A stretch of DNA of 42,385 bases from Thermus igniterrae ATCC 700962. Lineage in GTDB: Bacteria > Deinococcota > Deinococci > Deinococcales > Thermaceae. A program made the translations under genes and the position numbers. Below the pieces are notes generated by a model. It ran no database searches. It was given only the letters and a program-made list of their open reading frames with translations, and had not been told where the DNA came from. The stretch lies in assembly GCF_000376265.1 (NCBI RefSeq), contig NZ_AQWU01000057.1, positions 1-42,385 on the forward strand. The letters are read 5' to 3'. Below are positions 1-7,180 of the stretch, in pieces; within the stretch, counting starts at the first letter, position 1; every line of letters begins with the position of its first letter.

Positions 1-744
1 TTACTTTTTGACGGGTGGGCGGAGGTACCGCCAGCCCGTCCAGGAGAGGACGGCGGCGAAGACCAGGCGCAGGCCGCCCTCGGGCAGGTAGTGGGCCAGC
101 TCCCCCCCCAAAAAGGTGCCCAGGAGCACCCCAGGCACCAGGCCCAGGGCCAGGCCGCGCTCCACGTTGCCCAGGCGCAGGTGGGTGTGGGCCCCCACCA
201 GGCTGGCGGGGACCATGGCCAGGAGGCTGGTCCCCTGGGCGGTGTGCTGGGGCAGGCCCAGGAGGAGGACCATGGCGGGCACCATGATGGTCCCCCCGCC
301 CACCCCCATCATCCCCGAGAGGAAGCCGGTGAGGCCCCCGGCCAGGAGGAGCACCAGGTCCGTGAACACCTCCCCCTGCACCAGGCCCATGGGGGCCAGG
401 TAGGGCTTGAGGAGGAGGAGCAGGGAGACGAAGAGGAGAAAGCCGCCGAAGGCCCGCTTGAGGTCCCTTTCTGGGAGGCTGTGGGCGTAGCGGGCGCCAA
501 GCCGGGCGGTGAGGATGGCGGTGGCGGCCAGGAAAAAGGCGGCCTTCCCATTCAAGGAGCCCTGGAGCCCGTAGGTAAAGGACCCCATGAGCCCGGTGAA
601 GAAGACCGCCACCAGGCTGGTCCCGTGGGCCTTGTGCTGGGAAAGGCGCAGGAGGCCCACCATGAGGGGGATCATCACCGTGCCCCCGCCTAGGCCCACT
701 AGGCCGCCGAAGGCCCCGCCGAGAAAGCCGATGAGGAGGCTCAT
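1..744 (-). CDS. TauE/SafE (TSUP) family membrane permease
   Basis: This is a 247-residue multi-pass membrane protein of the TSUP family, whose members are thought to export small organosulfur or carboxylate anions across the inner membrane. Two homologous halves are visible. Each has a glycine-rich helix followed by a conserved HGTSL or QGTSL patch: GLGGGTVMIP with HGTSL near residues 18-45, and GVGGGTIMVP with QGTSL near 147-175. That internal repeat is typical of the family, and the length is usual. The stop codon is the first three bases of the window, so the gene is complete. The ATG lies seven bases after a TAGTAT box that sits in the tail of the upstream dehydrogenase gene, which suggests its own leaderless transcript. 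The substrate cannot be told from sequence. Confidence 0.85.
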   Translation of the reverse strand: MSLLIGFLGGAFGGLVGLGGGTVMIPLMVGLLRLSQHKAHGTSLVAVFFTGLMGSFTYGLQGSLNGKAAFFLAATAILTARLGARYAHSLPERDLKRAFGGFLLFVSLLLLLKPYLAPMGLVQGEVFTDLVLLLAGGLTGFLSGMMGVGGGTIMVPAMVLLLGLPQHTAQGTSLLAMVPASLVGAHTHLRLGNVERGLALGLVPGVLLGTFLGGELAHYLPEGGLRLVFAAVLSWTGWRYLRPPVKK

Positions 745-749
745 GGGGG

Positions 750-1685
750 CTATACTACCGGGTTTGGAGGTTCACGCCCTTCCAGCACGGCCAGCAGGTT
801 TTCCACCGCCATCTCGGCCATGCGCTCCCGGGTGCGCCTGCCCGCGGAGCCCATGTGGGGGGTGATGACGGCGTTGGGGCGCCGGTAGAGGGGGTGGTCC
901 GGGGGCAGGGGCTCGGGGTCGGTCACGTCCAGGCCGGCCCCGAAGAGGTGGCCCTCCAGGGCCTCCACCAGGGCCAGGGTGTCCACCAGGCCCCCCCGGG
1001 CGGTGTTGAGGAGGATGGCCCCCCGTTTCATGGCCCAAAGCCTTTCCCGGTTCATCAGCCGGTGGGTCTCGGGGGTGAGGGGGGCGTGGAGGGAGACGAT
1101 GTCCGCGGTCTCCAGGAGTTCTTCCAGGGAAAGCCTGGGATAGGGGAGGGGTTTGGGCTGGCGGCTGGTGTAGGCCACCCGCAGGCCGAAGGCCTCGGCC
1201 CGCTGGGCCACCGCCTGGCCAATCCTGCCCATGCCCACGATGCCCAGGGTGAGGCCCTCCAGGTCCAGCCCCAGGAGGAGCTCCGGGTGCCAGGCCTGCC
1301 ACTGCCCCTGCCGGGCGTAGTCCACCCCCTCCACCACCCGCCGGGCCACCGCCAGGAGGAGGGCCAGGGTGAGGTCGGCGGTGGCGGCGGTGAGGGCCTC
1401 GGGGGTGTGGGTGACGCGGATGCCCCGGGCCCGGGCGGCCTCCAGGTCCACGTGGTCCACCCCCACGCTGTAGCAGGCGATGACCCTAAGGGTTTTGGCC
1501 CGCTCCATCACCTGGGCGTCTATGCGGTCCTCCACCGTGGGGATGAGGCCCACCGCCCCTTCCACCTTCCTGAGGAGTTCCTCCCGGGGGAGGAAGAGGC
1601 CCTGGTGGACCACCACCTCGAGGCCCCGTTCCCGCAGGCGGTCCAGGGCCTTTCCGGGCAGGGTGCGGGTGACGAGGACCTTCAT
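750..1685 (-). CDS. D-2-hydroxyacid dehydrogenase (glyoxylate/hydroxypyruvate reductase-like)
   Basis: This 311-residue NAD(P)-dependent dehydrogenase should reduce a 2-keto acid such as glyoxylate or hydroxypyruvate to the D-2-hydroxy acid. The Rossmann motif GIVGMGRIG lies near residues 149-157. The catalytic set is present: Arg in NTARGG, Glu in the DPEP region, and His in ITPHMGS. Length is normal. Its ATG overlaps the TGA of the pmbA-like gene (ATGA), so it is probably translated by coupling as the third gene of a tldD-pmbA operon. A link to peptide processing is not obvious. The exact substrate is inferred from family resemblance only; phosphoglycerate dehydrogenase is less likely because no C-terminal ACT domain is present. 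Confidence 0.88.
   Translation of the reverse strand: MKVLVTRTLPGKALDRLRERGLEVVVHQGLFLPREELLRKVEGAVGLIPTVEDRIDAQVMERAKTLRVIACYSVGVDHVDLEAARARGIRVTHTPEALTAATADLTLALLLAVARRVVEGVDYARQGQWQAWHPELLLGLDLEGLTLGIVGMGRIGQAVAQRAEAFGLRVAYTSRQPKPLPYPRLSLEELLETADIVSLHAPLTPETHRLMNRERLWAMKRGAILLNTARGGLVDTLALVEALEGHLFGAGLDVTDPEPLPPDHPLYRRPNAVITPHMGSAGRRTRERMAEMAVENLLAVLEGREPPNPVV
752..757 (-). promoter_or_regulatory. -10 box (TAGTAT), TauE/SafE permease
   Basis: Seven bases before the ATG at 744, no ribosome site: leaderless start. It lies in the 3' end of the dehydrogenase gene. No clear -35 hexamer. Confidence 0.6.
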
Positions 1686-2995
1686 GCCCCGGCGAAGGAG
1701 AGCTCCGCCACCGCCACCGTGGGGCTACCGATGGCGGCGGCGGGCATGAGGTGCCACGTGAGGTCATCCCCCACCGCCTCCACCGCCTGGAGCAGGTCCA
1801 GGAGGTTACCACTCACGGCGAAGTTCTCCACCGCGTACTGCACCTTGCCTTCCGCCACCCAAAGCCCCAGGGCCTGCAGGGAAAAGTCCAGGCTCACGGG
1901 GTTGGCCCCCGCGTGGAGGCCCATGAACTCGGTGAGGAGGACCCCCTCCTCCAGCCTCAGGTTCCCCACGGGCCGCAGGTAGAGGTTGCTGGGGGCCACG
2001 TCCAGGGTGCCCTGGTAGCGGCGGAAGGCATGGCCGGTGTTGGCCTGGCCCAGGGCCCGGGCGCTTTCCGTGTTGTGGAGGAAGGTGCGGAAGACCCCCT
2101 CCTCAATGACCAGCGTGGGGCGGGCGGGGGTGCCCTCCGCGTCAAAGGGGCGGGAGAGGAGGCCCCGCTCCAGGGTGGGGTCGTCAATGAGGGTGATGAG
2201 CCTCGAGGCCACCTGCTCCCCCAGCCTGCCCAGAAGGCGGCTTTTCCCCTCCATGGCGTTTTTCCCGGAGAGGGCTTGGGCGAAGACCATGAGGAGGCTG
2301 GCCATGGCCCTGGGCTCCAGGTAGGCCCGGTAGCGGCCCGTGCGCAGGGGCTTTGCGCCCAGGAGCCTGGCGGTCTTTTCCCTTAGCTCCAAGGCGGTGC
2401 GCCCGGGCTCCAGGGTGTGGAACTCCTTGGCGGGGAGGAAGTCCCAGCCCTGCTTGAGGCTTCCTCCCTCCCCCATGACCAGGCTTCCCCCCAAGGCGGT
2501 AAGCCCCGTGCGGAAGGCGCCTTCCGCCCCCCGGGTGCTGGCCAGGCTCACCCGCACCTCCCGCTCGGTGTAGGTGGCCATCATCACCGCCCTGGTACGG
2601 GGGTCTTCCCGCAGGCCCGCCTCCAGGGCCAAGGCGGCCGCCTTCTTGGCCTCCAGGGGGGCGGAAAGCCCCTCCCCCAGGAGGTCGTGGGCCCCTAGGG
2701 GCTGGCCCTCGGGCAGGCTTCCCATCTTGCCGGAAAGGAGGGCGTTTTCCCGGGCCTCCGCCAGGGCCCAGTCCAGGGCCGCCGGGGAGAGCTCCTCGGT
2801 GTAGGCGTAGCCCACCCGTCCCTCCGCCACCACCCGCAGGCCCAGGCCCCCCTGCCGGGCCTCCTTGATCTCCTCCAGGGCCCCGTTCCGGGCTCGCAGG
2901 GAAAGCTCCCGTTCCTCCTGGAAGAGGACCTCGGCCTCGAGGCCCAGTTCCCGGGCCCGCCGCAACACGTAGCGCTTGGCTTCCTCTAGGGTCAT
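1682..2995 (-). CDS. TldE/PmbA-family metalloprotease subunit
   Basis: This 437-residue protein is the PmbA/TldE partner of the TldD/E heterodimeric metallopeptidase, which degrades unfolded peptides and matures some peptide natural products. The match is over the whole length, including the LTEFMGLHAGANPVSLDFSLQ region and the C-terminal VSGNLLDLLQAVEAVGDDL stretch typical of PmbA. It lacks the HExxxH metal motif, as expected for the non-catalytic partner. An in-frame extension back to 3100 exists, but it would overlap tldD and is Gly/Pro-rich shadow sequence. The ATG at 2995, 17 bases after the tldD stop, is therefore chosen. The gene is second in a tldD-pmbA-dehydrogenase operon. Confidence 0.88.
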   Translation of the reverse strand: MTLEEAKRYVLRRARELGLEAEVLFQEERELSLRARNGALEEIKEARQGGLGLRVVAEGRVGYAYTEELSPAALDWALAEARENALLSGKMGSLPEGQPLGAHDLLGEGLSAPLEAKKAAALALEAGLREDPRTRAVMMATYTEREVRVSLASTRGAEGAFRTGLTALGGSLVMGEGGSLKQGWDFLPAKEFHTLEPGRTALELREKTARLLGAKPLRTGRYRAYLEPRAMASLLMVFAQALSGKNAMEGKSRLLGRLGEQVASRLITLIDDPTLERGLLSRPFDAEGTPARPTLVIEEGVFRTFLHNTESARALGQANTGHAFRRYQGTLDVAPSNLYLRPVGNLRLEEGVLLTEFMGLHAGANPVSLDFSLQALGLWVAEGKVQYAVENFAVSGNLLDLLQAVEAVGDDLTWHLMPAAAIGSPTVAVAELSFAGA

Positions 2996-3012
2996 GGTCC
3001 GTCCCCCTGGGG

Positions 3013-4407
3013 CTAGGCCCGCCCGCCCACCACGATCTCCGAGACCAGCACGTGGGGCTGGCCCACCTCCACCGGCACCGCCCCCGAGAGGCTGCCGCAC
3101 ATCCCGGGGGCGTTCTCCCAGTCCTTGGCCACCGCCACCACCTTCCTGAGGGTGTCGGGCCCCTTGCCCACCAGCATGGCCCCCCGCACGGGCTCCTCCA
3201 GGCGCCCCTTGCGGATGATGTACCCCTCCTGCACCGCGAAGTTGTACTCCCCGGAGCCCGGCTTCACCTGGCCGCCCCCCATCTCCTTGGCGTAGAGGCC
3301 GAACTCAATCCCCGCGAAGAGGTCCTCCACCTCCAGGTCCCCGGGGGCGATGAAGGTGTTGCGCATCCTGGAGGTGGGGGCGTAGGTGTAGTCCTGGCGG
3401 CGGCCGGAGCCCGTCATGGGGTAGCCGGTGAGGAGGTGGCCCAGGCGGTCCACCATGTAGGCCTTGAGGACTCCCTTCTCAATGAGGACGGTGCGCTCCG
3501 TGGGGCGGCCCTCGTCGTCTATTTCGCTGGAGCCCCAGGCATGGGGCAGGGTGCCGTCGTCCACGTAGGTGACCGCAGGGCTGGCCACCTCCTCCCCCAG
3601 GCGGTCGGCCAGGACGCTGGCCTTCTTGGCCACGCTGGTGGTCTCCAGGAGGTGGCCTAGGGCCTCGTGGAAGATGACCCCGCCGAAGGCGTTGCCCACC
3701 ACCACGGGGAAGGTGCCCGCGGGGGCGGGCTTGGCCCGCAGGTTGGTGAGGGCCTGCCGGGCCGCCTTGGCCCCCACCTCCGCCGGGGGATAGAGGTCAA
3801 AGAGCTCCAGGCCCACGCTCTTCCCGGGGGCGGCGTAGCCCGTCTGCACCTCGGCCCCGTCCTGGGCCACGGCCAGCACGTAAAGCCGGGTGCGCACCCG
3901 CTCCTCCTCGGCCCAGGTGCCCTCGGTGTTGGCCACCAGGACCTCCTGGGTCCATTCCATGAGGCTGGCCTCCACCTCCTTGATCTCCGGGGCCAGGCGG
4001 GCCCCCGCCTCCGCCTCCAGGAGGCGCTCCAGGCGGAAGCGCTTGTCCTTTCCCTCCAGCGGCACCTTGGGGGTGTGGAGCCCCTGGGGAAGCCGCTTGC
4101 GGAAGTCCAGCCCCCCCCTACCCCGCTCGTCCACCCTCCCCAGGGCCCCCTTGGCCCGGAGGAGGGTTTCCAGGGCTTCCAGAAGCCCCTCCCGGGTGAG
4201 GTCGTTGGTGTAGGCGTAGACCACCTCGAGGCCGAAGAAGAGGCGGATGCCCGCGCCGTAATCCAGGCCGGAGACCGCCTCCTCCAGCCGGCCCTGGCGC
4301 ACCTTCATCCGCCGCCTTTTGGAACGCTCCGCGTAGACCTCGGCGAAATCCGCTCCCCCCTCCAGGGCCCGCCGGAGCACCGCTTCCACCAGCTCGGCTT
4401 GGAGCAT
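3013..4407 (-). CDS. tldD: TldD-family metalloprotease catalytic subunit
   Basis: This 464-residue protein carries the HEALGH zinc motif (HExxxH) near residues 247-252. It also has the family's C-terminal GMCGSLSG region, which supplies the third metal ligand in E. coli TldD. It should form a heterodimer with the PmbA-like protein encoded just downstream and cleave peptides threaded into the barrel. The reading frame stays open to 4701, but that extension is antisense to holA. The ATG at 4407 lies six bases after a TATAGT -10 box, which fits a leaderless start. The gene is first of three in its operon. The family assignment is firm; the natural substrates are unknown. Confidence 0.92.
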   Translation of the reverse strand: MLQAELVEAVLRRALEGGADFAEVYAERSKRRRMKVRQGRLEEAVSGLDYGAGIRLFFGLEVVYAYTNDLTREGLLEALETLLRAKGALGRVDERGRGGLDFRKRLPQGLHTPKVPLEGKDKRFRLERLLEAEAGARLAPEIKEVEASLMEWTQEVLVANTEGTWAEEERVRTRLYVLAVAQDGAEVQTGYAAPGKSVGLELFDLYPPAEVGAKAARQALTNLRAKPAPAGTFPVVVGNAFGGVIFHEALGHLLETTSVAKKASVLADRLGEEVASPAVTYVDDGTLPHAWGSSEIDDEGRPTERTVLIEKGVLKAYMVDRLGHLLTGYPMTGSGRRQDYTYAPTSRMRNTFIAPGDLEVEDLFAGIEFGLYAKEMGGGQVKPGSGEYNFAVQEGYIIRKGRLEEPVRGAMLVGKGPDTLRKVVAVAKDWENAPGMCGSLSGAVPVEVGQPHVLVSEIVVGGRA

Positions 4408-4413
4408 GCCCCG

Positions 4414-4419
4414 ACTATA
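4414..4419 (-). promoter_or_regulatory. -10 box (TATAGT), tldD operon
   Basis: Six bases before the tldD ATG at 4407. It sets the start of the three-gene operon. Confidence 0.7.
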
Positions 4420-4439
4420 CCAGGGGACTGACCAGCGGG

Positions 4440-5336
4440 TCAACGAAGGGGCGCGGGTTGCCCCAAAAGCCGGAGGACCGCCATCTCCAGGGCCAGCCAG
4501 GGGTCCTTGCCCTCCTTGGCCCGCCTTTCCGCGGCCATCAGGGTATCCAGGGCCTCCTTTAGGGCTTCCCGGGAGAGGCCCTTGGCCAGCTCTAAGGCCC
4601 GCCGGGCCGCGTAGGGGTGGGCCTCGAGGCGGGCCAGGTCCTCCTCCCTGGGCCGGGGGTTTTCCTGGAGGAGCATCCAGGCCCGGGCCAGGAGGCCCCA
4701 CTGCCAGGCGAAGGCCCCCAGGAGCTTAAGGGGTTCCTCCCCCTCCTCCCTAAGGCGCCGGAGGCGGGCCAAGGCCCCCTTGGGGTCTCCCTCCAGCACC
4801 GCCCGCACCAGGTCAAAGCCCGTGATGGGGGGCTTCAGGGCCACCACCTTTTCCACCTTCTCCAGGGTGAGGGGAGGGGAGAGGAGGGAAAGCTTCTCCA
4901 GCTCCCGCTCCAGGGCCTCGAGGTCCCCCTCCAGGGAGGCCAGGTACTGCAAGACCCCCGCGGGAAGCCTAAGCCCCAGGCGCTTGGCCCGTCCCTCCAG
5001 GTGCCGCAGGAGGTCCTTTCCCCTGGGGGTGGGGAAGTCCCGCCGCTCCCGGGCGCGGTAGAAGGCCGCCCGGGCGGTAGTAGGCTTGGGGTCCAGGAGG
5101 AGGACGGGTACCCCCTCGGGCACCTCTTCCAAAAGGGGCTTCAGGGCCTTCCACTCCCCCTCCCCCACCTCCCGCAGGTCCAGCATGGCCCCTCCTCCCC
5201 CGAAAAGCCCCGGGCTTAGGGCCTGGGCCAAGGCCTCCGGGGTGGGCTCGGTGAAGCGGGTAAGACCCCTCAGCCGGGCCTCCTTCAGGAGCTCCTCCCG
5301 GGCCAAAAAGGGGTCGCCGGTGAAGGCGATGACCAT
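4440..5336 (-). CDS. holA: DNA polymerase III delta subunit
   Basis: This is a 298-residue clamp-loader delta subunit, which opens the beta sliding clamp in the DnaX complex. The N-terminus (AFTGDPFLAREELL) corresponds to the degenerate P-loop region of delta. The central part has the LLLDPKPT and LGLRLPAGVLQYL segments, and the C-terminal helical collar domain ends in LALEMAVLRLLGQ. Length is close to the remembered T. thermophilus delta. The ATG follows the gcdH stop after one base, so the polymerase gene is probably translated by coupling to the acyl-CoA dehydrogenase gene. No separate promoter was seen. The family is divergent, so the call rests on overall architecture. Confidence 0.85.
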   Translation of the reverse strand: MVIAFTGDPFLAREELLKEARLRGLTRFTEPTPEALAQALSPGLFGGGGAMLDLREVGEGEWKALKPLLEEVPEGVPVLLLDPKPTTARAAFYRARERRDFPTPRGKDLLRHLEGRAKRLGLRLPAGVLQYLASLEGDLEALERELEKLSLLSPPLTLEKVEKVVALKPPITGFDLVRAVLEGDPKGALARLRRLREEGEEPLKLLGAFAWQWGLLARAWMLLQENPRPREEDLARLEAHPYAARRALELAKGLSREALKEALDTLMAAERRAKEGKDPWLALEMAVLRLLGQPAPLR

Positions 5337-5337
5337 A

Positions 5338-6495
5338 CTAGAGGGCGTTGAGGCCGGTGGCCTCGCGCCCTAGGACCAGGGTGTGGATATCGTGGGTGCC
5401 CTCGTAGGTGTAGACGGTCTCCAGGTTCAGCATGTGGCGGATGGCGTGGTACTCCAGGGTGATGCCGCTTCCCCCCAGGATGTCCCGGGCCAGGCGGGCG
5501 GCCTTGAGGGCCTTGGCCACGTTCTGCCGCTTGGCCAGGGAGACCTGGGCGGGCTTGAGCTTGCCCTCGTCCTTGAGCCGGGCCAGGCGCCAGGCCAGGA
5601 GGAGGCCTTCCGTGTGGTCCGAGAGCATCTCCGCCAGCTTGGCCTGGACCAGCTGCTTCTGGGCCAGGGGCGTGCCGAAGGTGCTCCGGCTCTTGGCGAA
5701 CTCCACCGCCTCGGTGTAGACGGCCTCCAGCGCCCCCAGCACCCCCCAGGCGATGCCGAAGCGGGCCTGGGTGAGGCAGGAGAGGGGGGCCTTGAGACCC
5801 TCCGCCTTGGGCAGGCGCAGGGCCTCGGGCACCCGCACCTCCTCCAGGATGAGCTCGCTGGTCACCGAGGCCCTGAGGCTCATCTTGTGCTTCACCTCCC
5901 GGGCCTGGAAGCCCTTGCTGTCGGTGGGCACGATAAAGCCCAGGACCCGCCCCTCCTCGTCCTTGGCCCAGACGATGGCGATATGGGCCAGGTTGCCGTT
6001 GGTGATCCACATCTTGGTGCCGGAAAGCACCCAGGTGTCCCCCTCCCGGCGGGCTTTGGTCTTCATGTTGCCGTAGGGGTCGGAGCCCCCATTGGGCTCG
6101 GTGAGGCCGAAGCAACCCACCATCTCCCCCCGGGCCAGCTTGGGCAGGAACTCCCGCCTTTGCGCCTCGCTCCCGAAGGCGTAGATGGGGTACATGACCA
6201 GGGAGCTCTGCACGCTTACGAAGCTCCTGAGCCCCGAGTCCACCCGCTCCAGCTCGTAGGCGATGAGGCCGTAGGCGGCGCTACTTACCCCGGCCCCCCC
6301 GTATTCCGGGGGCAGGGTGGGGCCTAGGAAGCCCAGCTCGGCAAACTGGGGGATCAGGTGGGTGGGGAAGACCCCCTCCTCCCACCAGTCGCGGATATAG
6401 GGCAGGGCTTCCTTCTCCAGGAAGCGGCGGGCGGCCTTTTGGATCTCCCGCTCCTCGGGGGTGAGGAGCTCCTCCAGGGCGTAGAAGTCCAGCAT
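5338..6495 (-). CDS. gcdH: Glutaryl-CoA dehydrogenase-type acyl-CoA dehydrogenase
   Basis: This 385-residue flavoenzyme should oxidise and decarboxylate glutaryl-CoA to crotonyl-CoA in lysine or aromatic degradation. The segment SVQSSLVMYPIYAFGSE closely matches glutaryl-CoA dehydrogenases and keeps the Arg and Ser that contact the glutaryl carboxylate. GCFGLTEPNGGSDP is the FAD/acyl loop. The C-terminal YEGTHDIHTLVLGR places the catalytic Glu near residue 364, where the glutaryl-specific enzymes have it. The ATG is preceded by GAGGTGGAG as a ribosome binding site, and a TAGACT -10 box sits 17 bases upstream. holA follows after one base. Electron acceptor and physiological pathway are not shown by the neighbourhood. 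Confidence 0.87.
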   Translation of the reverse strand: MLDFYALEELLTPEEREIQKAARRFLEKEALPYIRDWWEEGVFPTHLIPQFAELGFLGPTLPPEYGGAGVSSAAYGLIAYELERVDSGLRSFVSVQSSLVMYPIYAFGSEAQRREFLPKLARGEMVGCFGLTEPNGGSDPYGNMKTKARREGDTWVLSGTKMWITNGNLAHIAIVWAKDEEGRVLGFIVPTDSKGFQAREVKHKMSLRASVTSELILEEVRVPEALRLPKAEGLKAPLSCLTQARFGIAWGVLGALEAVYTEAVEFAKSRSTFGTPLAQKQLVQAKLAEMLSDHTEGLLLAWRLARLKDEGKLKPAQVSLAKRQNVAKALKAARLARDILGGSGITLEYHAIRHMLNLETVYTYEGTHDIHTLVLGREATGLNAL

Positions 6496-6512
6496 GCTCC
6501 ACCTCGGCCCTC

Positions 6513-6518
6513 AGTCTA
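6513..6518 (-). promoter_or_regulatory. -10 box (TAGACT), gcdH-holA
   Basis: Seventeen bases before the ATG, leaving room for the GAGGTGGAG ribosome site, so this message has a short leader. Confidence 0.65.
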
Positions 6519-6527
6519 CTGGGGGCC

Positions 6528-6737
6528 TCAAAGCATCCCCGCCAAAAACCCCTCTTCCCGGATGGTGCGGATGAGGTCCATCACCGTGAGGGCCTGGGGG
6601 TCGTACTCCACCAGGACCTGGGCAGGGCCCGTGGCCTGGGCCTGGGCCACCCCCTCCAGGCCCTTGAGGGCCTTGAGGATGCGTTCCATCCCCTCGGGGG
6701 TGGGCTCCCCCCGGATACCGATGAGCACGCGGTTCAT
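6528..6737 (-). CDS. HMA-like small protein without metal-binding cysteines
   Basis: This 69-residue protein has the pattern of a heavy-metal-associated ferredoxin-like fold. A first strand (RVLIGIRG) leads into a helix (GMERILKALKGLEGV), then strands (AQVLVEYDP) and a second helix (VMDLIRTIREEGF). The loop that normally holds CxxC reads EPTP, and the protein has no cysteine at all, so copper or zinc binding in the usual way is not possible. The ATG lies seven bases after TAGAAT, whose last-transcribed part overlaps the stop codon of the next gene upstream, so it looks leaderless and separately transcribed. Function unknown; a repurposed protein-protein or ligand module is possible. Confidence 0.7.
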   Translation of the reverse strand: MNRVLIGIRGEPTPEGMERILKALKGLEGVAQAQATGPAQVLVEYDPQALTVMDLIRTIREEGFLAGML

Positions 6738-6742
6738 GCCCC

Positions 6743-7168
6743 CTATTCTAAGACGCCCCGGGTCTCCCCCCTGGCCCCCCGGCTTCCCAGGACCCGTACC
6801 GCCAGCACCAGGGGCCCCACGGCAAAGCCCTGGGCCTTAAGGGCCTCCGCCAGCTCCTCCCGTGCCGGGTCCAGGTGCAGGGCCACCTCGTAGACCCCGG
6901 CGTCGTAGGCGCTCTTGACCACCGCCTGCAGGAGGCCTTCCAGGACCTCCTTGTTCCTTCCCTCCAGCCGGGTGACCAGCACCGTGGTGGCCTCCCCCTG
7001 CCACACCGCCTGGGCCAGGGCAAAGCCCAGGGGGGTTTCCCCCTCCTCGGCCAGGAAGGAGTGGCCGGTGCGGGCGAAGTGGCGCACGGCCCCCAGGCTC
7101 AGGGGGCGGTTTCCCGCCACCTGGTTGAGGCGTTCTATGTCCAGCTCGCTAAAGGGGCGGAAGCGCAT
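6743..7168 (-). CDS. GNAT-like hypothetical protein (possibly DUF1999)
   Basis: This 141-residue protein has the outline of a GNAT acyltransferase. It starts with RPFSELDIERLN, a common GNAT opening. A central strand is followed by VLVTRLEGRNKEVLEGLLQA, where the acetyl-CoA pyrophosphate loop should be, but the usual RxxGxG/A is degenerate (EGRNKE). I recall a Thermus-Deinococcus family of this kind named DUF1999, but cannot confirm membership here. The ATG lies six bases after CATAAT, a slightly imperfect -10 box overlapping the stop codon of the VWA gene. The neighbours give no functional hint. Whether it is still an acetyltransferase is uncertain. Confidence 0.6.
   Translation of the reverse strand: MRFRPFSELDIERLNQVAGNRPLSLGAVRHFARTGHSFLAEEGETPLGFALAQAVWQGEATTVLVTRLEGRNKEVLEGLLQAVVKSAYDAGVYEVALHLDPAREELAEALKAQGFAVGPLVLAVRVLGSRGARGETRGVLE
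6745..6750 (-). promoter_or_regulatory. -10 box (TAGAAT), HMA-like gene
   Basis: Seven bases before the ATG at 6737. It overlaps the stop codon of the GNAT-like gene. Confidence 0.65.
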
Positions 7169-7174
7169 GGCCCC

Positions 7175-7180
7175 ATTATG
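7175..7180 (-). promoter_or_regulatory. -10 box (CATAAT), GNAT-like gene
   Basis: Six bases before the ATG at 7168. First base differs from TANNNT. It overlaps the VWA gene stop codon. Confidence 0.5.

Noticed and set aside
2996-3100. N-terminal extension of the PmbA-like protein
   Set aside because: It would overlap tldD out of frame and is Gly/Arg-rich; the family starts at the ATG at 2995.
4408-4701. N-terminal extension of TldD
   Set aside because: Pro/Gly-rich sequence overlapping holA, and located upstream of the likely promoter.
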